A stretch of DNA of 64,000 nt, from assembly GCA_035541265.1 (NCBI GenBank), contig DATKNQ010000141.1, positions 1-64,000 of the forward strand, in the 5' to 3' direction. The notes beneath the pieces were generated by a model. It did not search any database, was not told the DNA's origin, and saw only the letters and a program-made list of their open reading frames with translations. The position numbers and the translations under genes are program-made. Within the stretch, counting starts at the first letter, position 1. Every line of letters begins with the position of its first letter. Below are positions 31,970-40,068 of the stretch, one piece after another. Origin of the DNA: Bog-159 sp035541265 (GTDB taxonomy: Bacteria; Acidobacteriota; Terriglobia; Bryobacterales; Bryobacteraceae).

Positions 31970-32434
31970 TCATCGTTTCTTCCCCCCGACAAAGGGGTTC
32001 GCGGCTGCCTGCTTCATCCACGAGGCTACTTGGTGCTCGTCGAGATCGTCCACGGATTTCAGCTCGACGCCTCGTGTGGACTTGCCCATCCCAATCGGCG
32101 TCACAGGCGGTTCAGGCTTGATCTCCGTGCCGCGGATGAACATCAGTTTCACGTGACCGACGAAAGCGCCGGACGAGAAGCACCAGCCTCCGCCCACACC
32201 GTAGTACGCCATCCCCCACTTCACTGCACGTTGGAGGTTTGGCAACGTATTGGCAGCCAGAGCATCGACACGCTCGGCGATACCGCGCTGCGGCTGCGGC
32301 AAGCTCGCGATATAGGCGAACACGGGCGCGTCGCCTTCCGCGGCCTTCGCGGCGCTGGCCTTGCCGGTCATGGCGACCAGCAGCTTCGTGCCAGTTTGGC
32401 CTTGGGCATCAGGCTTGAGGGGAGGCTTTCTCAT
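31970..32434 (-). CDS. DUF1801-domain protein
   Basis: A 154-residue protein whose core (about 35-130) has APVFAYIASLPQPQRGIAER, LQRAVKWGMAYYGV and HVKLMFIRGTEI, the DUF1801/YdhG pattern of a small alpha-beta fold. No catalytic role is established. It overlaps the end of the SRPBCC gene by 4 bases and is the last gene of an ArsR-controlled unit. Confidence 0.82.
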   Translation of the reverse strand: MRKPPLKPDAQGQTGTKLLVAMTGKASAAKAAEGDAPVFAYIASLPQPQRGIAERVDALAANTLPNLQRAVKWGMAYYGVGGGWCFSSGAFVGHVKLMFIRGTEIKPEPPVTPIGMGKSTRGVELKSVDDLDEHQVASWMKQAAANPFVGGKKR

Positions 32435-32916
32435 GATCTCACCAAGGTGACGAGAACTGTGTCCAGCTGCTCGAACTGCTCGCCTGCCGCGCCTGTGCCT
32501 GTGCTTCCAGAGGCGATTGCGTCGTCGAGCGCTTGCTTTGAGGGATAGAGTTCGTTCAGGACCAGTAGCGTCATGCCGCCCTTTTCCTCGAAGGTCACCG
32601 TGGTAATGGGGCCATCGGGGCTTTCCTCATTCGTCCAGACGATGCGCGAGTTGGGCGTCACGTCGATGTACCGGCCGAAGAACGCCATAGGCTGCTCAGA
32701 GTCAGGGTGGCGGAACACGAAACGGTACGCGCCCCCCGTACGAACATCGGCCTCGCAGGAAATGAAAGACATTCCAAACGACTTCGGCGCCCACCACCGC
32801 TTGAGCAACTCAGGCTTGGTCCAGGCCTCGAACACGATGTGCGCAGGGCCGTGGAAGGTTCGCGTGACGACTAGCTCACGCTCAGACTTTCGTTCTACCG
32901 TCGTGGGGTTCTTCAT
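32431..32916 (-). CDS. SRPBCC (AHSA1-like) protein
   Basis: A 161-residue START-like fold protein. LVVTRTFHGPAHIVFEAWTK and LLKRWWAPKSFGMS, then YRFVFRHPDSEQPMAFFGRY and RIVWTNEESPDGP, are typical of the AHSA1/SRPBCC branch that pairs with ArsR regulators. It probably binds a small hydrophobic ligand. The start lies 6 bases after the ArsR stop. Confidence 0.85.
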   Translation of the reverse strand: MKNPTTVERKSERELVVTRTFHGPAHIVFEAWTKPELLKRWWAPKSFGMSFISCEADVRTGGAYRFVFRHPDSEQPMAFFGRYIDVTPNSRIVWTNEESPDGPITTVTFEEKGGMTLLVLNELYPSKQALDDAIASGSTGTGAAGEQFEQLDTVLVTLVRS

Positions 32917-32922
32917 AAGGGC

Positions 32923-33288
32923 TCACTTTCTCTTCTTTCGTCCATCGACTCTTTCCTCCCGTTTCAATGACTCAACGATCTTGTCCAACTCGTCGAAGCG
33001 CGCGTCCCAGAGCTGGCGGTAGCTCTCAATCCATGCTGTCTCTTCCTCTAGGCGGCGTAGGCCGAGCTTGCAAGTACGCACGCGCCCGACCTTTTCCGTG
33101 CTGACGAGCCCCGCCTGCTCCAAGACACCGACGTGCTTCTTCATGCCCGTGAGGGTCATATGGAACTTCTCGGCAAGGTCGGTTATCGAAGCGTCCGCAC
33201 GCCCGAGCCGCTCCAGAATGCCGCGTCGGGTGGCGTCCGAGAGCGCGGCGAACGAGGCATCCAGGTGGGCTCGTTGAAACTGAACCAT
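32923..33288 (-). CDS. ArsR-family winged-helix regulator
   Basis: The ATG at 33288 gives 121 residues. HLDASFAALSDATRRGILER and ITDLAEKFHMTLTGMKKHVG form the family's helix-turn-helix, and VSTEKVGRVRTCKLG the wing. No metal-binding Cys pair is present, as usual for the group controlling SRPBCC genes. Its start codon lies inside a palindrome (33279-33298), so it probably represses its own unit. Confidence 0.86.
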   Translation of the reverse strand: MVQFQRAHLDASFAALSDATRRGILERLGRADASITDLAEKFHMTLTGMKKHVGVLEQAGLVSTEKVGRVRTCKLGLRRLEEETAWIESYRQLWDARFDELDKIVESLKREERVDGRKKRK

Positions 33289-33298
33289 TGAGTTCAGT
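33279..33298. promoter_or_regulatory. Candidate ArsR operator over the start codon
   Basis: ACTGAAC (33279-33285) and GTTCAGT (33292-33298) are perfect 7-bp inverted arms separated by six bases that include the ATG of the regulator. Binding here would block transcription start or translation of the unit. Confidence 0.5.
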
Positions 33299-33677
33299 AT
33301 ATGACACGGATCGGCGGCATGCAAGGGGAGGTCGGGCGCGAGCTGCATCGTTCCAGCCACCTTCACTCCCAGGCGCTCCTTCCTGGGCGGCGTGAGCGGC
33401 GAAGTGAACGGGCGATGTGCGCATTCTCTGCCCAGTCGAGAGACGGAACAGGTAGGGAACGAAATACGCGTTGTGTTTACCACGTCGCCGCTCTGTCCGC
33501 ATCGTCGGTTTATACCGGACGTAATCCACTTGGCCGTGTAGTCCCCGACTCGCGGAAACGCCAGCGAGCGCCGCTCGGCCGTTGGGCGCCCGCCGGTATC
33601 CGTCCTGTTCATCGATGGGCGGGCTCACTTCTAACCGAGGACCACGGACTTGTGAACCCGGCTTATTGAACGCCTAT
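33299..33677. other. Gene-free interval
   Basis: About 380 bases with no supported gene. Open frames here have no recognisable product. It separates the ArsR unit from the efp gene, both on the - strand. Confidence 0.4.
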
Positions 33678-33698
33678 GGGCAGTCAGAGTGACTGCCC
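33678..33698 (-). terminator. Hairpin spanning the efp stop codon
   Basis: GGGCAGTCA (33678-33686) and TGACTGCCC (33690-33698) form a perfect 9-bp stem with a 3-base loop. The stem contains the last codons and stop of efp. There is no T-run, so it is more likely an RNA-stability or processing element than a classic terminator. Confidence 0.45.
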
Positions 33699-34271
33699 CA
33701 CGCTTTTTGCGGGCTTGGCGCGGTCGACGTACTTCAGGTTCGTGACATCCAGACGAATCCAGTCGCCGGATTTGATGAACTGCGGCGTCATGATTTCGAC
33801 GCCGTTTTCCAGGCGCGCGGACTTCCAGGCGCTATCGGCCTGCGCGTGAACGGGCGGCGTGGTGCCGGCTACGCGCACTTCGAGAATCTCCGGAAAGTCG
33901 ACGCTGACCGGACGCTCCTCAATGAATTCCACCGGCAGCTTCATCTGCGGCTGGAGAAACCGGGCTTGCTCGCCGACCACCGCGAGCGGGATGCCGGCTT
34001 GCTCGTAGGTCTCAGGATCCATGAAGTAGCAGTGATCCGTGTCGGAATACAGAAACTCCATGGAATGTTTTTCGACGGGCAGGGTGTCGAGTTTGAGCTC
34101 GGCGCGGAAGCTATGCTCCCAGAAGGTGCCGGTCTCCAGATTCTTCAAGCGGGCGTGAGCCACGCCGCCCATCTTTCCCTGCCCTGGATGATAGTCGCAG
34201 GCCATGACCTTGTATGGCTGGCCCTCGAAACGAATCGCCATTCCGGCGCGCAATTGGGATGCAATAACCAT
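33684..34271 (-). CDS. efp: Elongation factor P with an atypical tip loop
   Basis: A 195-residue three-domain EF-P, which relieves ribosome stalling at polyproline. Domain I begins MVIASQLRAGMAIRFEGQPY, and the domain II/III oligonucleotide-binding folds end KSGDWIRLDVTNLKYV. The tip loop that usually reads PGKG or PGRG here reads YHPGQGKMGGVAHARL, with Gln at the usual Lys/Arg place and Lys two residues later. Its modification, if any, cannot be predicted. The gene starts 16 bases after hemD. Confidence 0.9.
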   Translation of the reverse strand: MVIASQLRAGMAIRFEGQPYKVMACDYHPGQGKMGGVAHARLKNLETGTFWEHSFRAELKLDTLPVEKHSMEFLYSDTDHCYFMDPETYEQAGIPLAVVGEQARFLQPQMKLPVEFIEERPVSVDFPEILEVRVAGTTPPVHAQADSAWKSARLENGVEIMTPQFIKSGDWIRLDVTNLKYVDRAKPAKSVGQSL

Positions 34272-34287
34272 CGGGCGCCTCCGATGT

Positions 34288-35100
34288 CTACGCTATCACC
34301 AATTTGCGGCGGAGGATCTCCTCGGCGCGCTGCGCGGTTTCCTGGACGAGGATGCCCATTTTCGGATGGGTGGGTTCAAGGTCGGGATGAATGCCGGCTT
34401 CTGCGAGAGCTTCGGTGGTGGTGGGCCCGATGGAGCCGACCACCACGCGCTGGAAGGCGGCGCGCACGGCGTCTTCGATGCCCTCGTCGGCGGCCACGCG
34501 CAGGAGATGCCCGATCTGAATCGCCGTAGTGAACAGCGCGGCTTGCAGCTCGCCGGCGGCCAGGCGGCGGGCGGCGTCGCGCAAGGGCCCGGTGTCTTCG
34601 GGCAGAACCCACTGGTAGACGCGCACGCTGGTGACTTCGGCGCCGCGGCGGCGCAGCCCGGCGATCAGCTCGGTGTTGGAGCGGCCGTATTCCTGCACGG
34701 CGATGCGGCGCTCGGGACGATTTTCAATGGCCACGAGTAGCTCGCGCCAGGTGTTGGGCTCGGGCACGCTGACGGCTATCGGCACATCCCAGATGCGCAT
34801 GACCGCGGCCGGTTTGGGACCGCGCACCACGACGGTGAGGCCGCGCAACGCTTCGGCCAGACGGCCGGCGGGATAGCGCGCGAAGAGCGTTTGATCGAGC
34901 AGGCGCGCGCCCACGCCGGTGAGCAGGATCATCATGTCGAACTCGCCGGCGAAGAGGCGCTCGGCGAAGCGGAAAGCTTCTTCGTTTTGGGTGAGCGGCG
35001 CTTCGCGCATGGATGGCGCGACCACGGGATCGCCACCGTGGCGGCGGATCAACTCCGCGATTTCCACCGCGCGGCGGCTTTCGAGTGACAACACTTTCAT
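34288..35100 (-). CDS. hemD: Uroporphyrinogen-III synthase
   Basis: A 270-residue enzyme closing the tetrapyrrole ring. The two-lobed fold shows MKVLSLESRRAVEIAELI and DMMILLTGVGARLL in lobe one, and QAALFTTAIQIGHLL and VVVGSIGPTTTEALAEAGI in lobe two. The ATG at 35100 matches the family start; 35115 is an alternative. No other heme gene is adjacent. It lies 30 bases after the GAF gene. Confidence 0.87.
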   Translation of the reverse strand: MKVLSLESRRAVEIAELIRRHGGDPVVAPSMREAPLTQNEEAFRFAERLFAGEFDMMILLTGVGARLLDQTLFARYPAGRLAEALRGLTVVVRGPKPAAVMRIWDVPIAVSVPEPNTWRELLVAIENRPERRIAVQEYGRSNTELIAGLRRRGAEVTSVRVYQWVLPEDTGPLRDAARRLAAGELQAALFTTAIQIGHLLRVAADEGIEDAVRAAFQRVVVGSIGPTTTEALAEAGIHPDLEPTHPKMGILVQETAQRAEEILRRKLVIA

Positions 35101-35130
35101 GCCCGCGAATAACATAGTGCGCCCCGAGAC

Positions 35131-35637
35131 TTAGGCCAAAGTCCGGCCGCCTGCCCGCCGGACCTCCAGTAACAGGATCACACCCTTGGCCAGTTCTTTC
35201 AACTGGTCAGCCTGTTCGGGAGTGAGATGGCGCGGCTGGCGATCGAGTACGCAAAGGGTGCCGAGCGCCAGTCCTTCGGGCGAAAGCAATGGCACGCCGG
35301 CGTAGAAGCGCACGCCGGCCGACTCGTGGACCAGCGGATTATTTGCGAAACGTTCGTCGGGCAGCGCGTCGTGGGCCACATACAATTCGGACTGGCAGAT
35401 AGCATGCGCGCAAAACGAAGTTGCCCGCGGCGTCTCACGCAGATCCAGGCCGGCTCGCGACTTGAACCAGACGCGGTCGCGATCCACGAAGGTCAGCAGG
35501 CTGATGGGCGCCTGGCAGACCTGGGCCGCGCGCGCCGTAATTTCATCGAACATCGGCTCGGCGGCGGTGTCGAGTATGTCGTATTGGCGCAACAGGTTGA
35601 GGCGCGAGCGCTCGTTCAGCGGAATCGGCGGCTTCAT
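35131..35637 (-). CDS. GAF-domain protein
   Basis: A 168-residue protein that is almost entirely one GAF domain: LNLLRQYDILDTAAEPMFDE, ISLLTFVDRDRVWFKS, SFCAHAICQSELYVAHDALP and FYAGVPLLSPEGLALGTLCV. It resembles the N-terminal sensory domain of many histidine kinases, here standing alone. The ATG at 35637 has GGAGAG upstream. The signal it senses is unknown. Confidence 0.85.
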   Translation of the reverse strand: MKPPIPLNERSRLNLLRQYDILDTAAEPMFDEITARAAQVCQAPISLLTFVDRDRVWFKSRAGLDLRETPRATSFCAHAICQSELYVAHDALPDERFANNPLVHESAGVRFYAGVPLLSPEGLALGTLCVLDRQPRHLTPEQADQLKELAKGVILLLEVRRAGGRTLA

Positions 35638-35816
35638 GGAACTCTCCACCAGGATTTGACTGTAACAAATTTATAAGCACTACAGTTACCTGTCACCTAA
35701 GGTTCCGCCCAGTAGCGCTCTTGTTTGACCGATTCTTTCTGGAAGCCGGCGCGCCGCAATGTGCTCGCGGCAGAGAGGGAACTACTCCAGTGACTGTAGC
35801 GGACAAAGCCGCGGCG
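35638..35816. promoter_or_regulatory. AT-rich upstream region of the GAF-hemD-efp run
   Basis: Between 35660 and 35700 the - strand holds TATAAA in an AT-rich patch, flanked by GTAAC and GTTAC arms. It probably contains the promoter; the exact elements are unclear. Confidence 0.35.
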
Positions 35817-37106
35817 TCAACTTACCTTCGGGGACGCGGGAGTCTGATGTTTGAGCTCGACTGTGGGATCAACCATCAGCCAGAGCAGCGAGCCGGCCGC
35901 GCAGAGGGCCGCGGCCACCAGGAAGGAGGCGGTCCAACTGAAGGCGTGCGCAATCAGCGGCGTCAGCGACGCCGTGACGATACCGCCGATCTGGCCGCCC
36001 ATGTTCATGATGCCGGAGACGGAACCGGCCGAAGCGCCGCCCATATCGGCGGTCACCGACCAAAAGGAGCTCTGCGAAAGATAGAGCGCACCGGCGCCGC
36101 CCGCCAGGACCACGCTGGCCAGGCGCGCGCTCGAGACCTGCGTGCCCAGGGCGATGAAGATGGCCGCCAGCGCGATGCCGGCTATGGCGACGCCGCAGCG
36201 GCCGACGCGTTTGCCGTAGCGGTGCGTGAGCCTGTCGCTGGCGATTCCGCCAATTGTGGAGCCGACCGCCATGGCGATGAAGGGTAGCATCGAGTAATAA
36301 GAGCTGGACTTGAGATCGAGGCCGCGCACGCGGCTCAGGTAGATGAAGAACCAAGCGAAGAAAATCCAGGCAGCGTAGCCGTAGGTGAAGTAACTGGCGG
36401 CGATGGCCAGCACTTCTTTGCTTTTCAGAATGGTGCTCCAGGGGAGGGCCTTGCCGATCTCGAGTTCCGCGGGCGGCTCGGGCAATCCGCGCTCGATGAG
36501 CGTCATTTCTTCCCTGGTCACCCAGGGATGCTCTTCGGGCCGGTCGCGCGCGATCCAATACCAGATGGCGCCCGCGCCCAGGCCGATCGCGGCGCTGATC
36601 CAGAATGAGGCGCGCCAGCCGTACGTCAGAACGATGTAGGTGACCAGAGGCGGCGTCACGCCAGCGCCGACTCCCACGCCCGCGAAGATCAGCCCGTTGG
36701 CCAGGCCGCGTTCTTCGGTAGGAATCCAGGCGGCAACCAGGCGGTTGGATGCCGGATACAGCACCGCTTCGCCCGCGCCCAGCGAGAAACGGACGACGAG
36801 CAGGATGGCGAGCACGCCTGCCATGCCCGCGGATATTGAAGCGGTCAGCGTAGTGAAGACTCCCCACCACAGCGTGCCGAACAGCAGGATGCGGCGGGGT
36901 CCGAACCGGTCCGCCAGGCGGCCGGCGGGCGCTTGCAGCAGCGCGTATCCCACCAGGAAGGCGCTGAAGACCGGACCGAGTTCCAGGTCGGTGATGTGGA
37001 ACTCCTGCTGAATAAAACGGCCGGCGATGGAAATGTTGACACGGTCGAGATACGAGATGGCACTGATGGTAAACACCCAGAAGATGAGCAGCCAGCGGAC
37101 GCGCAT
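35817..37106 (-). CDS. MFS transporter (anion:cation symporter-like)
   Basis: A 429-residue protein with twelve membrane helices. AISYLDRVNISIAGRFIQQE, APAGRLADRFGPRRILLFGT and GAGEAVLYPASNRLVAAWIP are typical of the ACS branch, which imports hexuronates, glucarate, tartrate and similar acids. The ATG at 37106 fits the first helix. The divergent SMP-30 gene suggests a sugar-acid substrate. Confidence 0.88.
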   Translation of the reverse strand: MRVRWLLIFWVFTISAISYLDRVNISIAGRFIQQEFHITDLELGPVFSAFLVGYALLQAPAGRLADRFGPRRILLFGTLWWGVFTTLTASISAGMAGVLAILLVVRFSLGAGEAVLYPASNRLVAAWIPTEERGLANGLIFAGVGVGAGVTPPLVTYIVLTYGWRASFWISAAIGLGAGAIWYWIARDRPEEHPWVTREEMTLIERGLPEPPAELEIGKALPWSTILKSKEVLAIAASYFTYGYAAWIFFAWFFIYLSRVRGLDLKSSSYYSMLPFIAMAVGSTIGGIASDRLTHRYGKRVGRCGVAIAGIALAAIFIALGTQVSSARLASVVLAGGAGALYLSQSSFWSVTADMGGASAGSVSGIMNMGGQIGGIVTASLTPLIAHAFSWTASFLVAAALCAAGSLLWLMVDPTVELKHQTPASPKVS

Positions 37107-37164
37107 AGAAAGACAATCATACCCGCAGGCAGGGTGCGCATCGCGCTGATGTACAATCTCTGTT

Positions 37165-38193
37165 GTGAAAAACGTCCTGGCAGTCTCCTCTCTCGCCCTG
37201 TTCGCGATGGCCGCGCCGCTGTTCCCGCAGACCGTCAAGAAACTGGACCCCGCGCTCGACAAGCTGATTCCGGCGGGCGCGAAACTCACGCGCGTGGCCA
37301 CGGGATTCAACAAGTGGACCGAAGGCCCGGTATGGACGCGCACCAATGCGCTGCTGTTTGCCGAGATCCCCGGCAACAGCATCATGATCTGGCGGCCGGA
37401 CCAGAAGGCATCGATCTTCATGCATCCGAGCGCTTACACGGGTTCGGCGCCGTACGGCGGTCCGGAGCCGGGATCGAACGGAATGACGCTCGATGCGCGC
37501 GGCCGGCTGACGGTGGCGGGGCATGCGCGGCGGAATGTGTGGCGGCTCGAGAAACTGGATCCCAAGGCGACCATCACGGTGCTGGCGGATCAGTACGACG
37601 GGAAGAAGCTGAACAGCCCGAACGATCTGGTGTACAAGTCGGACGGGTCGCTGTATTTCACCGATCCGCCGTATGGACTGCCCACGCAGGGCGATTCGGA
37701 CCCGGCGAAGGAGCTTAAGGTGAATGGCGTTTACCGGGTTTTGGGGGCGCTCGATCAGAAACCGGGCGCGCCGCCGGATCACGCGAAGATCCAGCTTCTG
37801 ATCAGGGACCTGCCGCGGCCGAACGGGATCGCGTTTTCGCCGGACGAGAAATTTCTGTACGTGAATAATTCCGAGCCGAAGAAGATCTGGATGAAATACA
37901 CGGTGCAGCCGGACGGGACCGTGACGAACGGCACGCTGATCTGCGACGCCACCAGCGATCCGGCGGTGGGAGCGCCGGATGGGATGAAGGTCGATCGCGA
38001 CGGCAACATCTATAGCGCCGGTCCGGGCGGCGTCTGGATCTTGTCACCCGCGGGGAAGCATCTGGGGACCATCGTGGTGCCGGAGCGGGTCGGGAATCTG
38101 GCTTGGGGCGGTCGGTCGGGCAAGACGTTGTATATCACGGCGAGCACCAGCGTGTATGCGATGGATGTGACCTTGGGCGGCGTGAAGCCTTAG
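37165..38193 (+). CDS. Secreted SMP-30/gluconolactonase-like protein
   Basis: A GTG start with TACAAT 14 bases upstream gives 342 residues and a signal peptide (about 1-22). The six-bladed propeller carries KWTEGPVWTRTNALLFAEIP (metal Glu), SPNDLVYKSDGSLYFTDPPY, RPNGIAFSPDEKFLYVNN and GAPDGMKVDRDGNIYSAGPG with the Asn and Asp ligands. It probably opens a sugar lactone. The neighbouring MFS gene diverges from it. Confidence 0.88.
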   Translation: MKNVLAVSSLALFAMAAPLFPQTVKKLDPALDKLIPAGAKLTRVATGFNKWTEGPVWTRTNALLFAEIPGNSIMIWRPDQKASIFMHPSAYTGSAPYGGPEPGSNGMTLDARGRLTVAGHARRNVWRLEKLDPKATITVLADQYDGKKLNSPNDLVYKSDGSLYFTDPPYGLPTQGDSDPAKELKVNGVYRVLGALDQKPGAPPDHAKIQLLIRDLPRPNGIAFSPDEKFLYVNNSEPKKIWMKYTVQPDGTVTNGTLICDATSDPAVGAPDGMKVDRDGNIYSAGPGGVWILSPAGKHLGTIVVPERVGNLAWGGRSGKTLYITASTSVYAMDVTLGGVKP

Positions 38194-38201
38194 TTTTGAA
38201 G

Positions 38202-38244
38202 GGGCGGCCTGCGAGGCCGCCGCGGGCCGGGGGCCCGGCCCACC
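38202..38244. repeat. Two-hairpin intergenic repeat, copy 2
   Basis: GGCGGCCT-gcg-AGGCCGCC (38203-38221) is followed by GCGGGCC-ggg-GGCCCG and CCCACC. Compared with copy 1 (7765-7807), most changes fall in loops or in paired positions (A-T to G-C), keeping the stems. It follows the lactonase gene. Confidence 0.7.
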
Positions 38245-38267
38245 ATTCCGGCTACAATTGCAGAATC

Positions 38268-38630
38268 ATGGCCTACTTGCCCCTCATCGCGATTGGTTTA
38301 GGCGCCGGTGTGCTCGCCGGCATGTTTGGTATCGGCGGCGGATTGGTGATTGTGCCTGCTTTGCTTTATTTCATGAAGCTCAATGAAGTGGACGCCATCG
38401 GCACGTCGCTGGCTGCGCTGATTCCGCCGGTGGGGCTGCTGGGCGCGCTCGAATACTACCACAACGGCCACATGAATCTGAAATACGCCCTGATTATCGC
38501 GGCCGGTTTGTTTGCGGGTTCTTACTTTGGCGCGCGGATTATTCTGTCACTGCCGCCCATCATGATCCGGCGGATTTACGCCGTTTTCCTGGTAATTGTG
38601 GCGGCACGCATGCTGCTATCGAGTAAGTAA
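38268..38630 (+). CDS. Half-length TauE/SafE-family membrane protein
   Basis: A 120-residue membrane protein with the first-half signature of the family, GLGAGVLAGMFGIGGGLVIV then NEVDAIGTSLAALIPPVGLL, and four likely helices. Full-length members have about 250 residues in two such halves, so it may work as a dimer. Related exporters move sulfite or organosulfonates. The stop touches the stop of the convergent gene. Confidence 0.82.
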   Translation: MAYLPLIAIGLGAGVLAGMFGIGGGLVIVPALLYFMKLNEVDAIGTSLAALIPPVGLLGALEYYHNGHMNLKYALIIAAGLFAGSYFGARIILSLPPIMIRRIYAVFLVIVAARMLLSSK

Positions 38631-39095
38631 TCAACGCAACAGGCGGTTGCCGTTGGCGGTCTGACCCACGCTCACTACATCGACAAACGAGGTGAGGCTG
38701 CGCGCGGCCTTGTCGACGTCCTCGCCTTCCTGCAGCACGATCTCGTGCTCGATCCAGTTGGAAAGCGGGATATTGCGGAAGAAGATGCGCTCCTGCAGAA
38801 CCAGGGCCTTGCGATTCTGGAACAGCAGCTTGTTATCGCGCACGTAATGGCGCTGCTCGACGTGCACGTCGCCCAAGAAATCGTCGAGGGCTTCGCGGCG
38901 GGCGGCTTCCTTGGCGCCGCGCAGAGCCTGTTCGAGCGAATGCTTCTCGGCTTCCAGCGCGCCGCGGGCTTGGGCCATGGCTTCGCGCTCGCGGGCCAAC
39001 GCGACTTCCATGCGGGACTGCATGACGTAGAAGGCCAGCAAGCCGGAGCCGACCGCCACGAAGCCCGGCAGCAATATCCACAGAATCGCGTCCAT
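38631..39095 (-). CDS. Membrane-anchored coiled-coil hypothetical protein
   Basis: A 154-residue protein: one N-terminal helix (about 4-25), a coiled coil (about 28-70, rich in Glu/Ala/Arg), then a C-terminal alpha-beta part with HYVRDNKLLFQNRKALVLQE and NIPLSNWIEHEIVL. No catalytic motif. Similar proteins occur in Acidobacteria; the role is unknown. Confidence 0.68.
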   Translation of the reverse strand: MDAILWILLPGFVAVGSGLLAFYVMQSRMEVALAREREAMAQARGALEAEKHSLEQALRGAKEAARREALDDFLGDVHVEQRHYVRDNKLLFQNRKALVLQERIFFRNIPLSNWIEHEIVLQEGEDVDKAARSLTSFVDVVSVGQTANGNRLLR

Positions 39096-39140
39096 CGCCT
39101 ACATGATAGCCGAAACCGTTGCCCGGCGCTTGTTTCTTCT

Positions 39141-39983
39141 TTATTCCTGTTGACTTCCGTCAATCTTTTGCCCGGCCAACAGATATTTCAGGAGGCCTAA
39201 CTGGAGGGAACCGAGGGCGCCAAATATGGCTCCGATCTGGGCCCACAGGCCGCTGAAGAATCCGCCGTATTTCCCGATGAAGGCGATGGTGCCCTGGCGG
39301 CGGTCGGCCTGGCGCAGCGTAGACTCCGCCTCGCGGCCCGTGTGCCGCGCGCGGGCCTGCGGCGCCACAAGGATCTTCTTGCCGGCGCGGCGGATCTGGA
39401 AGCACAGGTCGGCGTCGCTGCCGAACTGGCCGTAGCGCTCGTCGATCTGGCGGATCGCGGTGTACAGGAAGCGGCGCATCATGAGGGCCGCACCGCGCGG
39501 AAAATCGACCGGCATTGGTTCGGTTGCAGGCTCCGCGGGCCGCCAGGTATCGTCGGGCGGAAAGTGGCCCAACTGGGGCGCCGGCCGGCCTTCGGCGTCC
39601 ACTAACAATGGACAGGCCGCGCCCACCTCGGGCTGCTGGTCGAGCAATTCGGTCAGGATGCGCAGAGTCTCGGGGAAGACTTCGGTATCTTCGTGCTGGA
39701 AAAATACATACTCGCCTTCTGAGCCGCGGATGCCCAGGTTGAGCGCTTTGGTCAGCCCGAAGTTGCGCGGGATACGAATGAAGCGGGTGCGCGGATACTC
39801 GCTTTCGAGTTGAGCGCTGCCGTCGGTCGAGCCGTTGTCGACCACTACGATGTCGATCGTCTCGCGGGCTTCGGAACGCTCCAACGCCTCAATGGCGCGC
39901 CGCAGCAGAGGTTGTCGATTGTAAGAAACGACCAGCGCCGACACCTTCGGCGGTTTCGGCGCCTGGCCGGAAGATTCTGGCAC
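39141..39983 (-). CDS. Family 2 glycosyltransferase
   Basis: A 280-residue GT-A enzyme with VSALVVSYNRQPLLRRAIEA, IVVVDNGSTDGSAQL, VFFQHEDTEVFPET as the DXD-type site, and YGQFGSDADLCFQIRRAG as the acceptor block. The C-terminus has a hydrophobic helix (KYGGFFSGLWAQIGAIFGAL). It resembles rhamnosyltransferases of surface polysaccharides. It stands alone here. Confidence 0.86.
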   Translation of the reverse strand: MPESSGQAPKPPKVSALVVSYNRQPLLRRAIEALERSEARETIDIVVVDNGSTDGSAQLESEYPRTRFIRIPRNFGLTKALNLGIRGSEGEYVFFQHEDTEVFPETLRILTELLDQQPEVGAACPLLVDAEGRPAPQLGHFPPDDTWRPAEPATEPMPVDFPRGAALMMRRFLYTAIRQIDERYGQFGSDADLCFQIRRAGKKILVAPQARARHTGREAESTLRQADRRQGTIAFIGKYGGFFSGLWAQIGAIFGALGSLQLGLLKYLLAGQKIDGSQQE

Positions 39984-40068
39984 TTTCCGCAGCTTAACAC
40001 GTGCTATCGCTTCCGGAGCGTGAATCTACTCCGATGGTGCCGCATCACATGCGTGTTGGAGAAACAGC

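Noticed and set aside
35869..37116. 415-codon - strand frame overlapping the MFS gene
   Set aside because: Arg/His-rich frame shadow; the MFS frame has twelve clear helices.
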